This document shows, one piece after another, positions 7,405 through 14,317 of a stretch of 22,126 bases of DNA. Source of the DNA: Bacteroidota bacterium. GTDB taxonomy: Bacteria; Bacteroidota; Bacteroidia; NS11-12g; UBA955. How positions within the stretch are numbered: the first letter of the stretch is position 1; each line of letters begins with the position of its first letter. The stretch is taken from NCBI GenBank assembly GCA_018969565.1, contig JAGWYC010000005.1, positions 1 through 22,126 of the forward strand, read 5' to 3'. The notes under the pieces are model-generated. The model was not told where the DNA came from. It saw nothing but the letters and a program-made list of their open reading frames with translations, and searched no databases. The translations under genes were made by a program, and so were the position numbers.

Positions 7405-8169
7405 TCAGTCGAATTCAATCATGATGTCATGGTTTTTCTTGAAGCCCAGAATACTGGCCACAGAAGCTCCGTGAATGCCAATGACCAGAAAATCATTTTC
7501 TGACCAGCGTGCATAGGGATAACCGGCATGTTGCGGGGAAGTCCAAATTTCCGGAGCATCCAGATAGTCATTATAACCAATTTTAATTTTCCATTTACGG
7601 CCCTGCATGTGCGTTTCAGCCCATTCCCTGATCAGATTGGTATGCGCATTTCCATATTCATCATTGTACAGCACGGTAATGCGCACAAATTCACCCAGAT
7701 GAAAGGGCTGCTGCCAGCTTAGGCTCACTGCATGACGGAAAGGAACAGCTATTGCCTCAGGGTTCATGTGCTCCTGTAGAAGTTTACGGATGGCCGGTAC
7801 ATAAATATCCCGGGCAACAGAACGTACTTGCGCATCTTGATTTAAACGGTAATAATTCACCTGCACACCTTCAAGCGCCATGGGAAGGATTCCATTATCG
7901 GCAGCCAGAAAAAAACGATCTTCACAAACGGCCAGCAAATGGAGGGCCGCAGCATAAACATCTACCGAAACAACATGAATGCTACCTTCCGGGAAATGAT
8001 TGTGATAGGATCGGAGCAGAAAGGCGGGTGCAAAATAATTCTGAGCATCGGCGTGGTGGTAAATATCTACAAGCTGCACTGCAGCAGGGATACGACAGAT
8101 TTGTCCCTTCAGGGAAGCCAGCTCCGCAGAGCCTGCTCCAAGGTCTGTTAACAGGGTTATCACCGTCAC
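7405..8169 (-). CDS. DUF62/SAM hydroxide adenosyltransferase-like protein with altered catalytic residues
   Basis: The 254-residue product matches the SAM-dependent chlorinase/fluorinase/hydroxide adenosyltransferase fold: ITLLTDLG at the start, LKGQICRIPAAVQLVDI, FAPAFLLRSYHNHFPEGSIHVVSVD, FFLAADNGIL, and the C-terminal domain pieces NDEYGNAHTNLI and IHGASVASILGF. Typical members hydrolyse SAM to adenosine and methionine. The family's Asp-Arg-His triad reads Asp70 (in SVD), His77 in place of Arg, and Val118 in place of the HGRD histidine (here SVARD). Activity is therefore doubtful or changed, though Bacteroidota members may share such changes. The start is uncertain: I use GTG at 8169, because a TTG at 8196 lies inside a TAACTTTG promoter element that would precede the transcript; GTG at 8163 is also possible. 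It precedes the ABM gene by one base. Confidence 0.78.
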   Translation of the reverse strand: MTVITLLTDLGAGSAELASLKGQICRIPAAVQLVDIYHHADAQNYFAPAFLLRSYHNHFPEGSIHVVSVDVYAAALHLLAVCEDRFFLAADNGILPMALEGVQVNYYRLNQDAQVRSVARDIYVPAIRKLLQEHMNPEAIAVPFRHAVSLSWQQPFHLGEFVRITVLYNDEYGNAHTNLIREWAETHMQGRKWKIKIGYNDYLDAPEIWTSPQHAGYPYARWSENDFLVIGIHGASVASILGFKKNHDIMIEFD

Positions 8170-8183
8170 TGAGTTCAGAATTT

Positions 8184-8191
8184 TATATTTG
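8184..8191 (+). promoter_or_regulatory. Candidate -7 promoter element for phoH
   Basis: TATATTTG matches TAnnTTTG exactly on the plus strand; no clear -33 TTTG lies 17-21 bases upstream. Initiation near 8197 would give a leader of about 29 bases before the TTG start at 8226. It lies nose to nose with the minus-strand -7 element at 8194-8201. Confidence 0.4.
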
Positions 8192-8193
8192 TG

Positions 8194-8225
8194 CAAAGTT
8201 AGCTGACACTTAAAGGATCAGGCAA
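8194..8225 (-). promoter_or_regulatory. Bacteroidota-type promoter for the DUF62-ABM genes
   Basis: On the minus strand, TAACTTTG (8201-8194) matches the Bacteroidota -7 consensus TAnnTTTG exactly. An ATTG at 8226-8223, about 21 bases upstream, resembles the -33 TTTG. Initiation would fall near 8188, leaving about 20 bases before the GTG at 8169. Confidence 0.5.
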
Positions 8226-9200
8226 TTGAGGGAACGTACTTTTACGCTGCAAAACATCAACCCGCAGGTTTTTTACGGGGTGAACAACCATACATTCCAA
8301 CAGATACGGGCATTTTTCCCCAAGCTGAAAATTATTGCGCGGGGCGATGTACTCATGGCCAGCGGCGATGATGAAGAGCTGGATAAATTCGCTTCCCGAC
8401 TGGAAAAACTGGAAACATTCAGTCTGAAACGACCTGAACTGAGCGAACAAATCATCACGGAAATTTTCGGTGCCGGTATCTCAGCCCCTATTTCTGAATT
8501 AAACGAACCGGTTGCTGAAGAAGACGTACTGCTTTACGGAACACGCGGCCAACCCATTCGCACGCGCACCTCAAACCAAAGGGCCATGGTGCGCAGTTCC
8601 GAAAAAAATGACATTCTGTTTGCCCTCGGTCCGGCAGGAACCGGTAAAACCTACACGGCAGTTGCCATGGCAGTAAAAGCGCTGCGCAATCGCGAAATCA
8701 GGAAAATCATCCTGACCAGACCGGCGGTAGAAGCAGGAGAAAACCTCGGGTTCCTTCCGGGAGATCTAAAGGAGAAAATTGACCCTTACCTGCGACCCCT
8801 TTATGATGCACTGGAAGACATGATTCCCATGGAGAAACTCAAAACCATGATTGAAACGAGAATCATTGAGATTGCCCCCATGGCCTTCATGCGCGGCCGA
8901 ACACTGGACAACTGTTATGTGATTCTGGATGAAGCACAAAACAGCACCGATATGCAGTTAAAAATGTTCTTAACACGAATGGGGCCACAGGCTAAATTGA
9001 TTATTACAGGCGACCTCACGCAAATTGACTTACCGCGGAAGCAGCAGAGCGGATTGCGCAAAGCTGTGCATCTGCTTAAGCATATTGAAGGCATTGGAAT
9101 CATCCATCTGGATACTTCTGATGTGGTGCGTCACAGGCTGGTAAAAGCTATCATTAAAGCTTACAATAGTCAGGACGAAGAAGACAAATCGGAAGATTAA
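8226..9200 (+). CDS. PhoH family ATPase
   Basis: This is a 324-residue cytosolic P-loop protein. An N-terminal region (about 1-100, with FFPKLKIIARGD at 30-41, typical of the domain that precedes the ATPase in this family) leads into the PhoH ATPase: Walker A GPAGTGKT at 135-142, LTRPAVEAGENLGFLPGD at 163-180, Walker B YVILDEAQN at 231-239, and ITGDLTQIDLP further on. PhoH-like proteins are ATP-binding and often associated with RNA metabolism (RNase/helicase relatives); the precise role is unsettled. The start is TTG at 8226: an in-frame stop sits at 8211, no ATG occurs before codon 44, and the N-terminal sequence from this TTG is what full-length relatives show. A purine-rich AAAGGATCAGG precedes it. 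It is divergent from the DUF62 gene and 50 bp upstream of purC. Confidence 0.93.
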   Translation: MRERTFTLQNINPQVFYGVNNHTFQQIRAFFPKLKIIARGDVLMASGDDEELDKFASRLEKLETFSLKRPELSEQIITEIFGAGISAPISELNEPVAEEDVLLYGTRGQPIRTRTSNQRAMVRSSEKNDILFALGPAGTGKTYTAVAMAVKALRNREIRKIILTRPAVEAGENLGFLPGDLKEKIDPYLRPLYDALEDMIPMEKLKTMIETRIIEIAPMAFMRGRTLDNCYVILDEAQNSTDMQLKMFLTRMGPQAKLIITGDLTQIDLPRKQQSGLRKAVHLLKHIEGIGIIHLDTSDVVRHRLVKAIIKAYNSQDEEDKSED

Positions 9201-9250
9201 GAAAGATTTAAAAAAAATCAGCAATTTTGCTCTTTGAGGTTGAAGAAGTT

Positions 9251-10204
9251 ATGAAAGCGCTGACGGCAACGAATTTTTTTTTCAGGAACCAAACCACCTT
9301 CCTGCGGGGCAAGGTTCGTGATGTTTACAGCATCGGGCAGGAACACCTCGTGGTGGTAGCCTGCGACCGTATTTCTGCTTTTGACCATGTGCTGCCCAAG
9401 CCGATCCCTTACAAAGGTCAGGTATTGAACAGCGTGGCGGCTTTATTTCTCGATGCCACCCGTGACATCATTCCTAACTGGAAAATTTCCACTCCTGACC
9501 CTCAGGTTACCATAGGGTACAAATGCGATGCAATCCCTGTTGAATTTGTGGTAAGGGGATATTTAGCCGGTCATGCCTGGAGGATTTACCGGGAAGGGGG
9601 AAGAACTATTTGCGGTGTTAAAATGCCTGATGGCCTGCGCGAAAACGACCAACTTCCACATCCGATCATTACGCCCTCAACCAAAGCCAGCAGCGGACAT
9701 GATGAGGACATCTCACTGGAAGAAATTATCGAGCGCAAGCTGCTCACACAAAAACAGTTGGATAAATTGGTGGAAACCTCTCTGGCACTATATGCCAGAG
9801 GCACGGAATATGCCGCAGAACGCGGATTGATTCTGGTGGATACCAAATACGAATTCGGTCGCAGAGAAGGCAAACTGATGCTCATTGACGAAGTGCATAC
9901 TCCCGATTCTTCCCGCTTCTTCTACGCCAATGCTTATGACGAACTTCAGAAGCAGGGCAAACCGCAAAAGCAACTCTCTAAGGAATTTGTACGCGAATGG
10001 CTCATTGCGCACCATTTTCAGGGACAGAAAGGCCAGGTAATCCCCGATATGCCCGATGAGTTTATTGCCTCTATCACCGACAGGTATGTAGAATTATATA
10101 CCGCCATGACGGGTCAGGAATTTGTAAAACGCAGTTACCAGAACATTTTAAGTGACATGGAGCAGCGTATCATAAGCAACCTGGAACAGCTAAACATCAT
10201 CTGA
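9251..10204 (+). CDS. purC: Phosphoribosylaminoimidazole-succinocarboxamide synthase (SAICAR synthase)
   Basis: PurC condenses CAIR with aspartate using ATP to form SAICAR in de novo purine synthesis, in the cytosol. The 317-residue product has the ATP-grasp-like pattern: LRGKVRDVYSIG near residues 18-29, CDRISAFDHVLP near 39-50, VRGYLAGHAWRIY in the middle, and the substrate-binding FGRREGKLMLIDEVHTPDSSRF region near 206-227. The length fits the long (about 300-residue) form rather than the about 237-residue E. coli form. The ATG at 9251 is chosen because it starts the conserved MKALTATNFFF head; an in-frame TTG at 9227 would add eight unsupported residues. CAATTTTG near 9223-9230 is a near match to the -7 box, so it may have its own promoter within the phoH-purC gap. 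Confidence 0.97.
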   Translation: MKALTATNFFFRNQTTFLRGKVRDVYSIGQEHLVVVACDRISAFDHVLPKPIPYKGQVLNSVAALFLDATRDIIPNWKISTPDPQVTIGYKCDAIPVEFVVRGYLAGHAWRIYREGGRTICGVKMPDGLRENDQLPHPIITPSTKASSGHDEDISLEEIIERKLLTQKQLDKLVETSLALYARGTEYAAERGLILVDTKYEFGRREGKLMLIDEVHTPDSSRFFYANAYDELQKQGKPQKQLSKEFVREWLIAHHFQGQKGQVIPDMPDEFIASITDRYVELYTAMTGQEFVKRSYQNILSDMEQRIISNLEQLNII

Positions 10205-10223
10205 AACAACTCAACCCAGCTAT

Positions 10224-12077
10224 ATGAAAAGAGTTCTTACCACTACCCTGTGCTTTGCTTTTTACAGCCTTATGGCACAAACAGCAAGCACCTTTGCCGG
10301 GTCGCAGTATCTTGGCAATGGCGGTTATAATTCCACCGCTAACAATGCAATTGCTTCTGAAAAATACAGCAGGCCCTTTGGACTCGCACTGGACGTGAAT
10401 GGAAAAATTTACGTTACCGATGAGCACAACGTTCAGTTGATTGATGGCACAACAAACCGGATTCGCGCCGGTTATCTGGGCGATCCTACTGCAGCAGGGG
10501 CCATTGGCTCTGACGACGGGACCGGAACTGTTTCCCGATTTTTCATGCCCAGCGGCGTGGCCATTCACCCAACGGCCAACGATGCATACGTTTGCGATCG
10601 TTACAACAGCACCATCCGCAAAGTGTCAAAATTTGTCAATACCAGCAATGGACAGATTGTCAGCACATTTACCGGAAAAGCCTCCTTTCTTGGTGGTTTT
10701 AAAGATGGTTTGCTGTCGGCAGCGGAATTCAACGAGCCGGTTGACGTCGTTATTGATGCCAATGGGGTTTTGTATGTGGCTGATTTTGGTAATGACTGCA
10801 TCCGGAAAATCACTTCTACTTCAGTAAGTACCTTATGCGGAAATCCGAAAAATCCAGGTTTTGCTGATGGTACCGGTACGGCTGCTAAGTTTGACGCCAT
10901 CAGTGGTATATGCCTGGAGAATTCCACTTCCCTGCTCGTAGCAGACCGCAATAACAAGCGAATTCGTCGTGTAAACCTGAGCACAGGCGCTGTAACTACG
11001 GTTATCAGCGGCCTGGATGCGCCTAATGATGTTGTAGTGGCCAAAGGCAATATATACATCATGGAAAACACCTGCATCAAAGTTTACAACGGAAGTACAA
11101 CCAGCGTTTTCTGTGGTTCATCAAGCACGGCAGGATATACCAATGGAACCGGCAGCGTAGCGCGTTTCGAGCAGTTGCAGCAAGCCATGTATTATGCGGC
11201 AGATGACGTGCTGCTGGTTGTTGATGAAGGCAATAACGTCATCAGGAAAGTTACCCTGAATCCCGCGCCCATCGCCGATTTTATTGCTTCTCCCACCAGT
11301 GCTACTGTAGGCCAGACGGTGGTGTTGCGGAACAAATCCCTGTACGGACAAACCTTCAGCTGGACCATTACTCCGGCAAATTATGCCCTGCAAAGCGGTT
11401 CCAAGCTGACTGATTCTTTGGTTTACCTTACCTTCAGCACCGCAGGTGCTTACAGTGTGTCCCTTACGGCCACCAATAGCTATGGAAGCAATACGGCCAC
11501 CAAGAACTCTTACATTAATATCAGCAACATTTCCGGCACAGCGCCTGTGGCTAACTTCAGCGCTGCCAAAACTACACTTACCGTAAACGAGGTGTTGCAG
11601 CTTACAGACCAGAGCAGCAACAGTCCCACAGCCTGGGAATGGACCATTACCCCTACCTCATTCACATACGAAACCGGATCCTCGTCTACCAGCCGCTTTC
11701 CAAGTCTGCGCTTCACCGCGGCAGGAACTTATTCCATAACGCTGAAAGCAACCAATGCTAATGGCAGCAATTCAGCCACCAAGAGCAATTATATTACGGT
11801 TACTGCACCGAATGCCATAGCAGAAACCCATAGCCTGATGATCGGCGTTTATCCTGTGCCGGCTTCGGATTATCTGCGTGTGAATCTGTCATCACATCAA
11901 GGTGCAGTTCGTGCTGCTCTTTACGGCACCGATGGTCGAATGTATCATCAGTGGTCCGGAATTCAGGGCGACGAATTCCGTTTGAATCTGCCCGATCAGC
12001 TGCAGCCCGGTGTTTATTTCCTGCGCATCAGCGACGAACGTTTCAGCAGCAGCATTCGCATCAGCATTGAACGCTGA
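10224..12077 (+). CDS. Secreted NHL-repeat/PKD-domain protein with T9SS C-terminal sorting domain
   Basis: The 617-residue product has a signal peptide (MKRVLTTTLCFAFYSLMAQ, cleavage near 18). Residues about 25-340 form a beta-propeller of NHL repeats: PFGLALDVNGKIYVTDEHN, PSGVAIHPTANDAYVCDRYN, PVDVVIDANGVLYVADFGND and ICLENSTSLLVADRNNKRIR are successive blades. Two PKD domains follow (about 350-432 and 438-527), each with the AxFxAS...G(T/A)YS(V/I)(S/T)LxAxN pattern. The last 85 residues (YPVPASDYLRVNLSS ... LQPGVYFLRIS ... SSIRISIER) are a type A Por-secretion CTD, so the protein should cross the outer membrane through the type IX system and be surface-anchored or released. The ligand is unknown; adhesion or glycan binding is plausible. 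An intrinsic terminator follows 20 bp after the stop. Confidence 0.9.
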   Translation: MKRVLTTTLCFAFYSLMAQTASTFAGSQYLGNGGYNSTANNAIASEKYSRPFGLALDVNGKIYVTDEHNVQLIDGTTNRIRAGYLGDPTAAGAIGSDDGTGTVSRFFMPSGVAIHPTANDAYVCDRYNSTIRKVSKFVNTSNGQIVSTFTGKASFLGGFKDGLLSAAEFNEPVDVVIDANGVLYVADFGNDCIRKITSTSVSTLCGNPKNPGFADGTGTAAKFDAISGICLENSTSLLVADRNNKRIRRVNLSTGAVTTVISGLDAPNDVVVAKGNIYIMENTCIKVYNGSTTSVFCGSSSTAGYTNGTGSVARFEQLQQAMYYAADDVLLVVDEGNNVIRKVTLNPAPIADFIASPTSATVGQTVVLRNKSLYGQTFSWTITPANYALQSGSKLTDSLVYLTFSTAGAYSVSLTATNSYGSNTATKNSYINISNISGTAPVANFSAAKTTLTVNEVLQLTDQSSNSPTAWEWTITPTSFTYETGSSSTSRFPSLRFTAAGTYSITLKATNANGSNSATKSNYITVTAPNAIAETHSLMIGVYPVPASDYLRVNLSSHQGAVRAALYGTDGRMYHQWSGIQGDEFRLNLPDQLQPGVYFLRISDERFSSSIRISIER

Positions 12078-12097
12078 ACCCAAATATAGCCCCTTGA

Positions 12098-12125
12098 AAA
12101 GCCCTCCTCGCGGGGGCTTTTTTTT
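12098..12125 (+). terminator. Intrinsic terminator after the T9SS protein gene
   Basis: The arms AAAGCCC (12098-12104) and GGGCTTT (12114-12120) form a seven-pair stem closing a TCCTCGCGG loop that can pair further. The T-run extends through 12125 (eight T from 12118), a classic rho-independent signal. It lies 20 bp after the stop of the NHL-PKD gene and its T-run ends in the probable TTG start of the next gene. Confidence 0.85.
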
Positions 12126-13983
12126 GTCTGCAGAAGGCTGGCTGCACTGGGTTAAGACGCTGGTATTCTGGTTGTTCATGGCCTGGCTGAGCCGGCTTGT
12201 ATTTCTGGGAAGAAGCTGGGATGTGTACCGGCACTATGAAATATGGGCGTTACTCAGCGCTTTTTGGGCTGGGAGTTCTCTGGATTTAAGCACCGCCTGC
12301 TACCTCACCGTTTTGCAGATGCTGCTGTGTATTCCTTTGGCGTTTGCGCCCGGAACCAGAGCTTACATACGGACCTGGCTGCTGGTGCAAACCATCCTGT
12401 TGAGTGCCGCTTACTTCATTTTGTGCCTTACCGATTCCGAACTGCTTCGGAAATGGGGCAACCGCATCAACGATCAGGTGTTCATTTATCTGGAACACCC
12501 TAGAGAAGTGATGGCCTTCAGCAGCGGAACGCCATGGACGGCCATATTCTGCTGGTTTCTTGCGGCCATGCTTCCGGCCATCTGGATTTATGGCCGGCTG
12601 AAGCGGATGCGCTTTTTTATGCTGAAACCCGCCCCCTGGAATAACCTTTCCGTGCGCTACGGTTTGCTGCTGTTGCTGTTTCCCCTGGGCATGCGCGGCG
12701 GCGTGGGCACTGTGCCTCTGAATCAGAGCGCATCGGCTTTTTCCAACGAAACCCAACTGAACATACTCGCAGTAAATACCTTCTGGAATTTCGGATATTA
12801 CCTAAGCAACGGCACACGCACGATTAACTTCTCCCAGTTTTATTGCTGCAGCGAAGCCGAAGAACAGAGGGCCATTTCATTCCTGTATCCACGTGATTCG
12901 GTGCGAAAGGTCTTGTGCCATACCGTCAGGCCGAATGTACTGCTGATTATTCTGGAAGGAATCACGGCAAAAGCAAGCCAAAGGTTGTCCGGTACGTTGA
13001 ACTGCACGCCGAATCTGGACCGTATTGCAGCCGAAGGATTTTCCTTCAGGCAGGCTTATGCAGCCGGTGACCGTACGGACAAAGGATTAGCGACCCTGCT
13101 GAGTTCATGGGTACCCCAGCCCTGGCATTCCGTATTGCACGAACCCGAAAAAGCCGCCAGAATGCCATCACTCACTGCCACATTGGCCGCAGCGGGTTAC
13201 CAAACCCTGTTTACCTATGGCGGTGATATACGATTTGCGGACATGAAAGCCTATCTGATGGCCAGCAGTTTTCGGGAGCTATATGATCAGGCAGACTATC
13301 CGGCATCCCAACAGAACAGCAAGTGGGGTGCCCATGATGAATACGTGTATCAGAAACTGCTGGAACAATTGCGGGGGCGCAGTAAACCCTGGTTTGGCGC
13401 CCTGTTGAGTCTAAGCAGCCACGAGCCCTTTGAAGTACCCGGTGGTAGCCTCAAGGGAACAGAAACAGAGAAATTCCGGGCCAGTATCCAATATGCAGAC
13501 CGCTGTCTGGGCGCCTTTATGGAACAAGCTAAAAAAGAGCCCTGGTATCGGGAAACACTGATTGTAATTACGGCAGATCATGGGCATGACATTGGTTTAA
13601 ATCCCGGCCATTCCTTTCATCCGGATCTGTTTCATATTCCCATGGTTTTTACGGGTGGTGCCCTCAATGAGGCCCTGCGCGGAACAGAAAACACGGAAAC
13701 GATTTCGCAGGCACACCTTGCTTCCAACCTGCTGATTCAGATGGGCATGAAGCCCTTGCCACTACCCTATTCCACCTGGTTTGACGGAAACAGCGACTAT
13801 GCTTATTACGCATTTAACAGTGGTTTTGGCGTGGTGCGCGACAGTCTGAGCATGGTAGGTGAAAATCAGCCTTTACGCCGAACCTTTCTAAAAGGCAGTA
13901 CACCAGGTCATCAATTGGATTCAATGATCCTTACGTTAAGTGCAGCACAACAATTCTGGATAAAAAAATACCGAGATTTGTAA
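12124..13983 (+). CDS. LTA synthase-like membrane sulfatase/phosphotransferase
   Basis: The product has about 619 residues. The N-terminal half carries some five membrane helices (about 11-29, 38-56, 62-75, 84-103, 139-157 and 178-192), followed by a periplasmic alkaline-phosphatase-superfamily domain. Motifs: PNVLLIILEGI (270-280; Glu278 a metal ligand), TPNLDRIAAEG (295-305), DRTDKGLATLLSS (316-328; Thr318 the expected nucleophile) and TADHGHD (about 483-489; metal ligands). This is the layout of LtaS/OpgB-type enzymes that transfer phosphoglycerol or phosphoethanolamine groups or act on sulfate esters; the substrate is not evident. The start is uncertain: TTG at 12124 keeps the first helix whole; ATG at 12178 would cut into it; a GTG at 12010 would place the N-terminus inside the preceding gene. 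The stop lies at the apex of an inverted repeat. Confidence 0.85.
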   Translation: MSAEGWLHWVKTLVFWLFMAWLSRLVFLGRSWDVYRHYEIWALLSAFWAGSSLDLSTACYLTVLQMLLCIPLAFAPGTRAYIRTWLLVQTILLSAAYFILCLTDSELLRKWGNRINDQVFIYLEHPREVMAFSSGTPWTAIFCWFLAAMLPAIWIYGRLKRMRFFMLKPAPWNNLSVRYGLLLLLFPLGMRGGVGTVPLNQSASAFSNETQLNILAVNTFWNFGYYLSNGTRTINFSQFYCCSEAEEQRAISFLYPRDSVRKVLCHTVRPNVLLIILEGITAKASQRLSGTLNCTPNLDRIAAEGFSFRQAYAAGDRTDKGLATLLSSWVPQPWHSVLHEPEKAARMPSLTATLAAAGYQTLFTYGGDIRFADMKAYLMASSFRELYDQADYPASQQNSKWGAHDEYVYQKLLEQLRGRSKPWFGALLSLSSHEPFEVPGGSLKGTETEKFRASIQYADRCLGAFMEQAKKEPWYRETLIVITADHGHDIGLNPGHSFHPDLFHIPMVFTGGALNEALRGTENTETISQAHLASNLLIQMGMKPLPLPYSTWFDGNSDYAYYAFNSGFGVVRDSLSMVGENQPLRRTFLKGSTPGHQLDSMILTLSAAQQFWIKKYRDL

Positions 13984-13992
13984 CAAATTTCG
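13972..13992. repeat. 21-bp near-perfect palindrome at the sulfatase stop codon
   Basis: Arms CGAGATTTGT (13972-13981) and ACAAATTTCG (13983-13992) flank a single A; 9 of 10 positions are complementary, and the exception would be a G-U pair in RNA. The TAA stop sits at the centre. No T-tract follows, so it is not an intrinsic terminator. It lies 10 bp upstream of the TTTG box of the candidate promoter of the small protein/kinase operon, so an operator role is possible. Confidence 0.5.
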
Positions 13993-14002
13993 ACGAAACA
14001 CG

Positions 14003-14031
14003 TTTGAGCATTGAAATTGGTCCGTGTTTTG
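14003..14031 (+). promoter_or_regulatory. Candidate promoter of the small membrane protein-kinase-regulator operon
   Basis: TTTG (14003-14006) is separated by 17 bases from GTGTTTTG (14024-14031), which keeps the TTTG half of the TAnnTTTG box but not the TA. Initiation near 14037 would leave only a few bases before the ATG at 14043. Confidence 0.35.
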
Positions 14032-14042
14032 TAGTTAATGCC

Positions 14043-14306
14043 ATGAAAAAGTCCAACAACACCATGAACGCTGCCGGCAGCATCTTCAACAAGAAAGTAA
14101 TCTTAATAGGGTTGTTATTACTGGCGAATCTGATTGGCTTCGTGGTGGCACGCAACTATTTCACGCGCAACGCATGCATGACCTGCGCCGCTCCCCGGGA
14201 AATACACAAACACAGTGGCAATGGCGTGAGTGAAGGTAAAGGTACGCTGTTGAACTGGACCTTCACCCTTATTCGTTCACTGGGATCCGGCAAGCATATT
14301 CGTTAA
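14043..14306 (+). CDS. Small single-helix membrane protein with CxxC motif, unknown function
   Basis: The frame encodes 87 residues. A polar basic N-terminus (MKKSNNTMNAAGSIFNKK) leads to one hydrophobic helix at about 19-36 (VILIGLLLLANLIGFVVA), then a basic stretch with NACMTCAAP (Cys45, Cys48), a polar HKHSGNG linker and a second amphipathic stretch at the C-terminus (LLNWTFTLIRSLG). The topology suggests an inner-membrane anchor with the remainder on one face. CxxC could bind a metal or form a disulfide. The ATG at 14043 is preferred over an in-frame TTG at 14004, which lies in the candidate promoter. The stop is 11 bp before the kinase start, so the gene is probably co-transcribed with the two-component pair and may be its signal, sensor partner or merely a companion. 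I recognise no family. Confidence 0.6.
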   Translation: MKKSNNTMNAAGSIFNKKVILIGLLLLANLIGFVVARNYFTRNACMTCAAPREIHKHSGNGVSEGKGTLLNWTFTLIRSLGSGKHIR

Positions 14307-14317
14307 AAGCGAATTTC

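Noticed and set aside
12010..12123. N-terminal extension of the sulfatase from the GTG at 12010
   Set aside because: It lies inside the T9SS sorting domain coding sequence and runs through the terminator hairpin; the translated extension does not look like a membrane-protein head.
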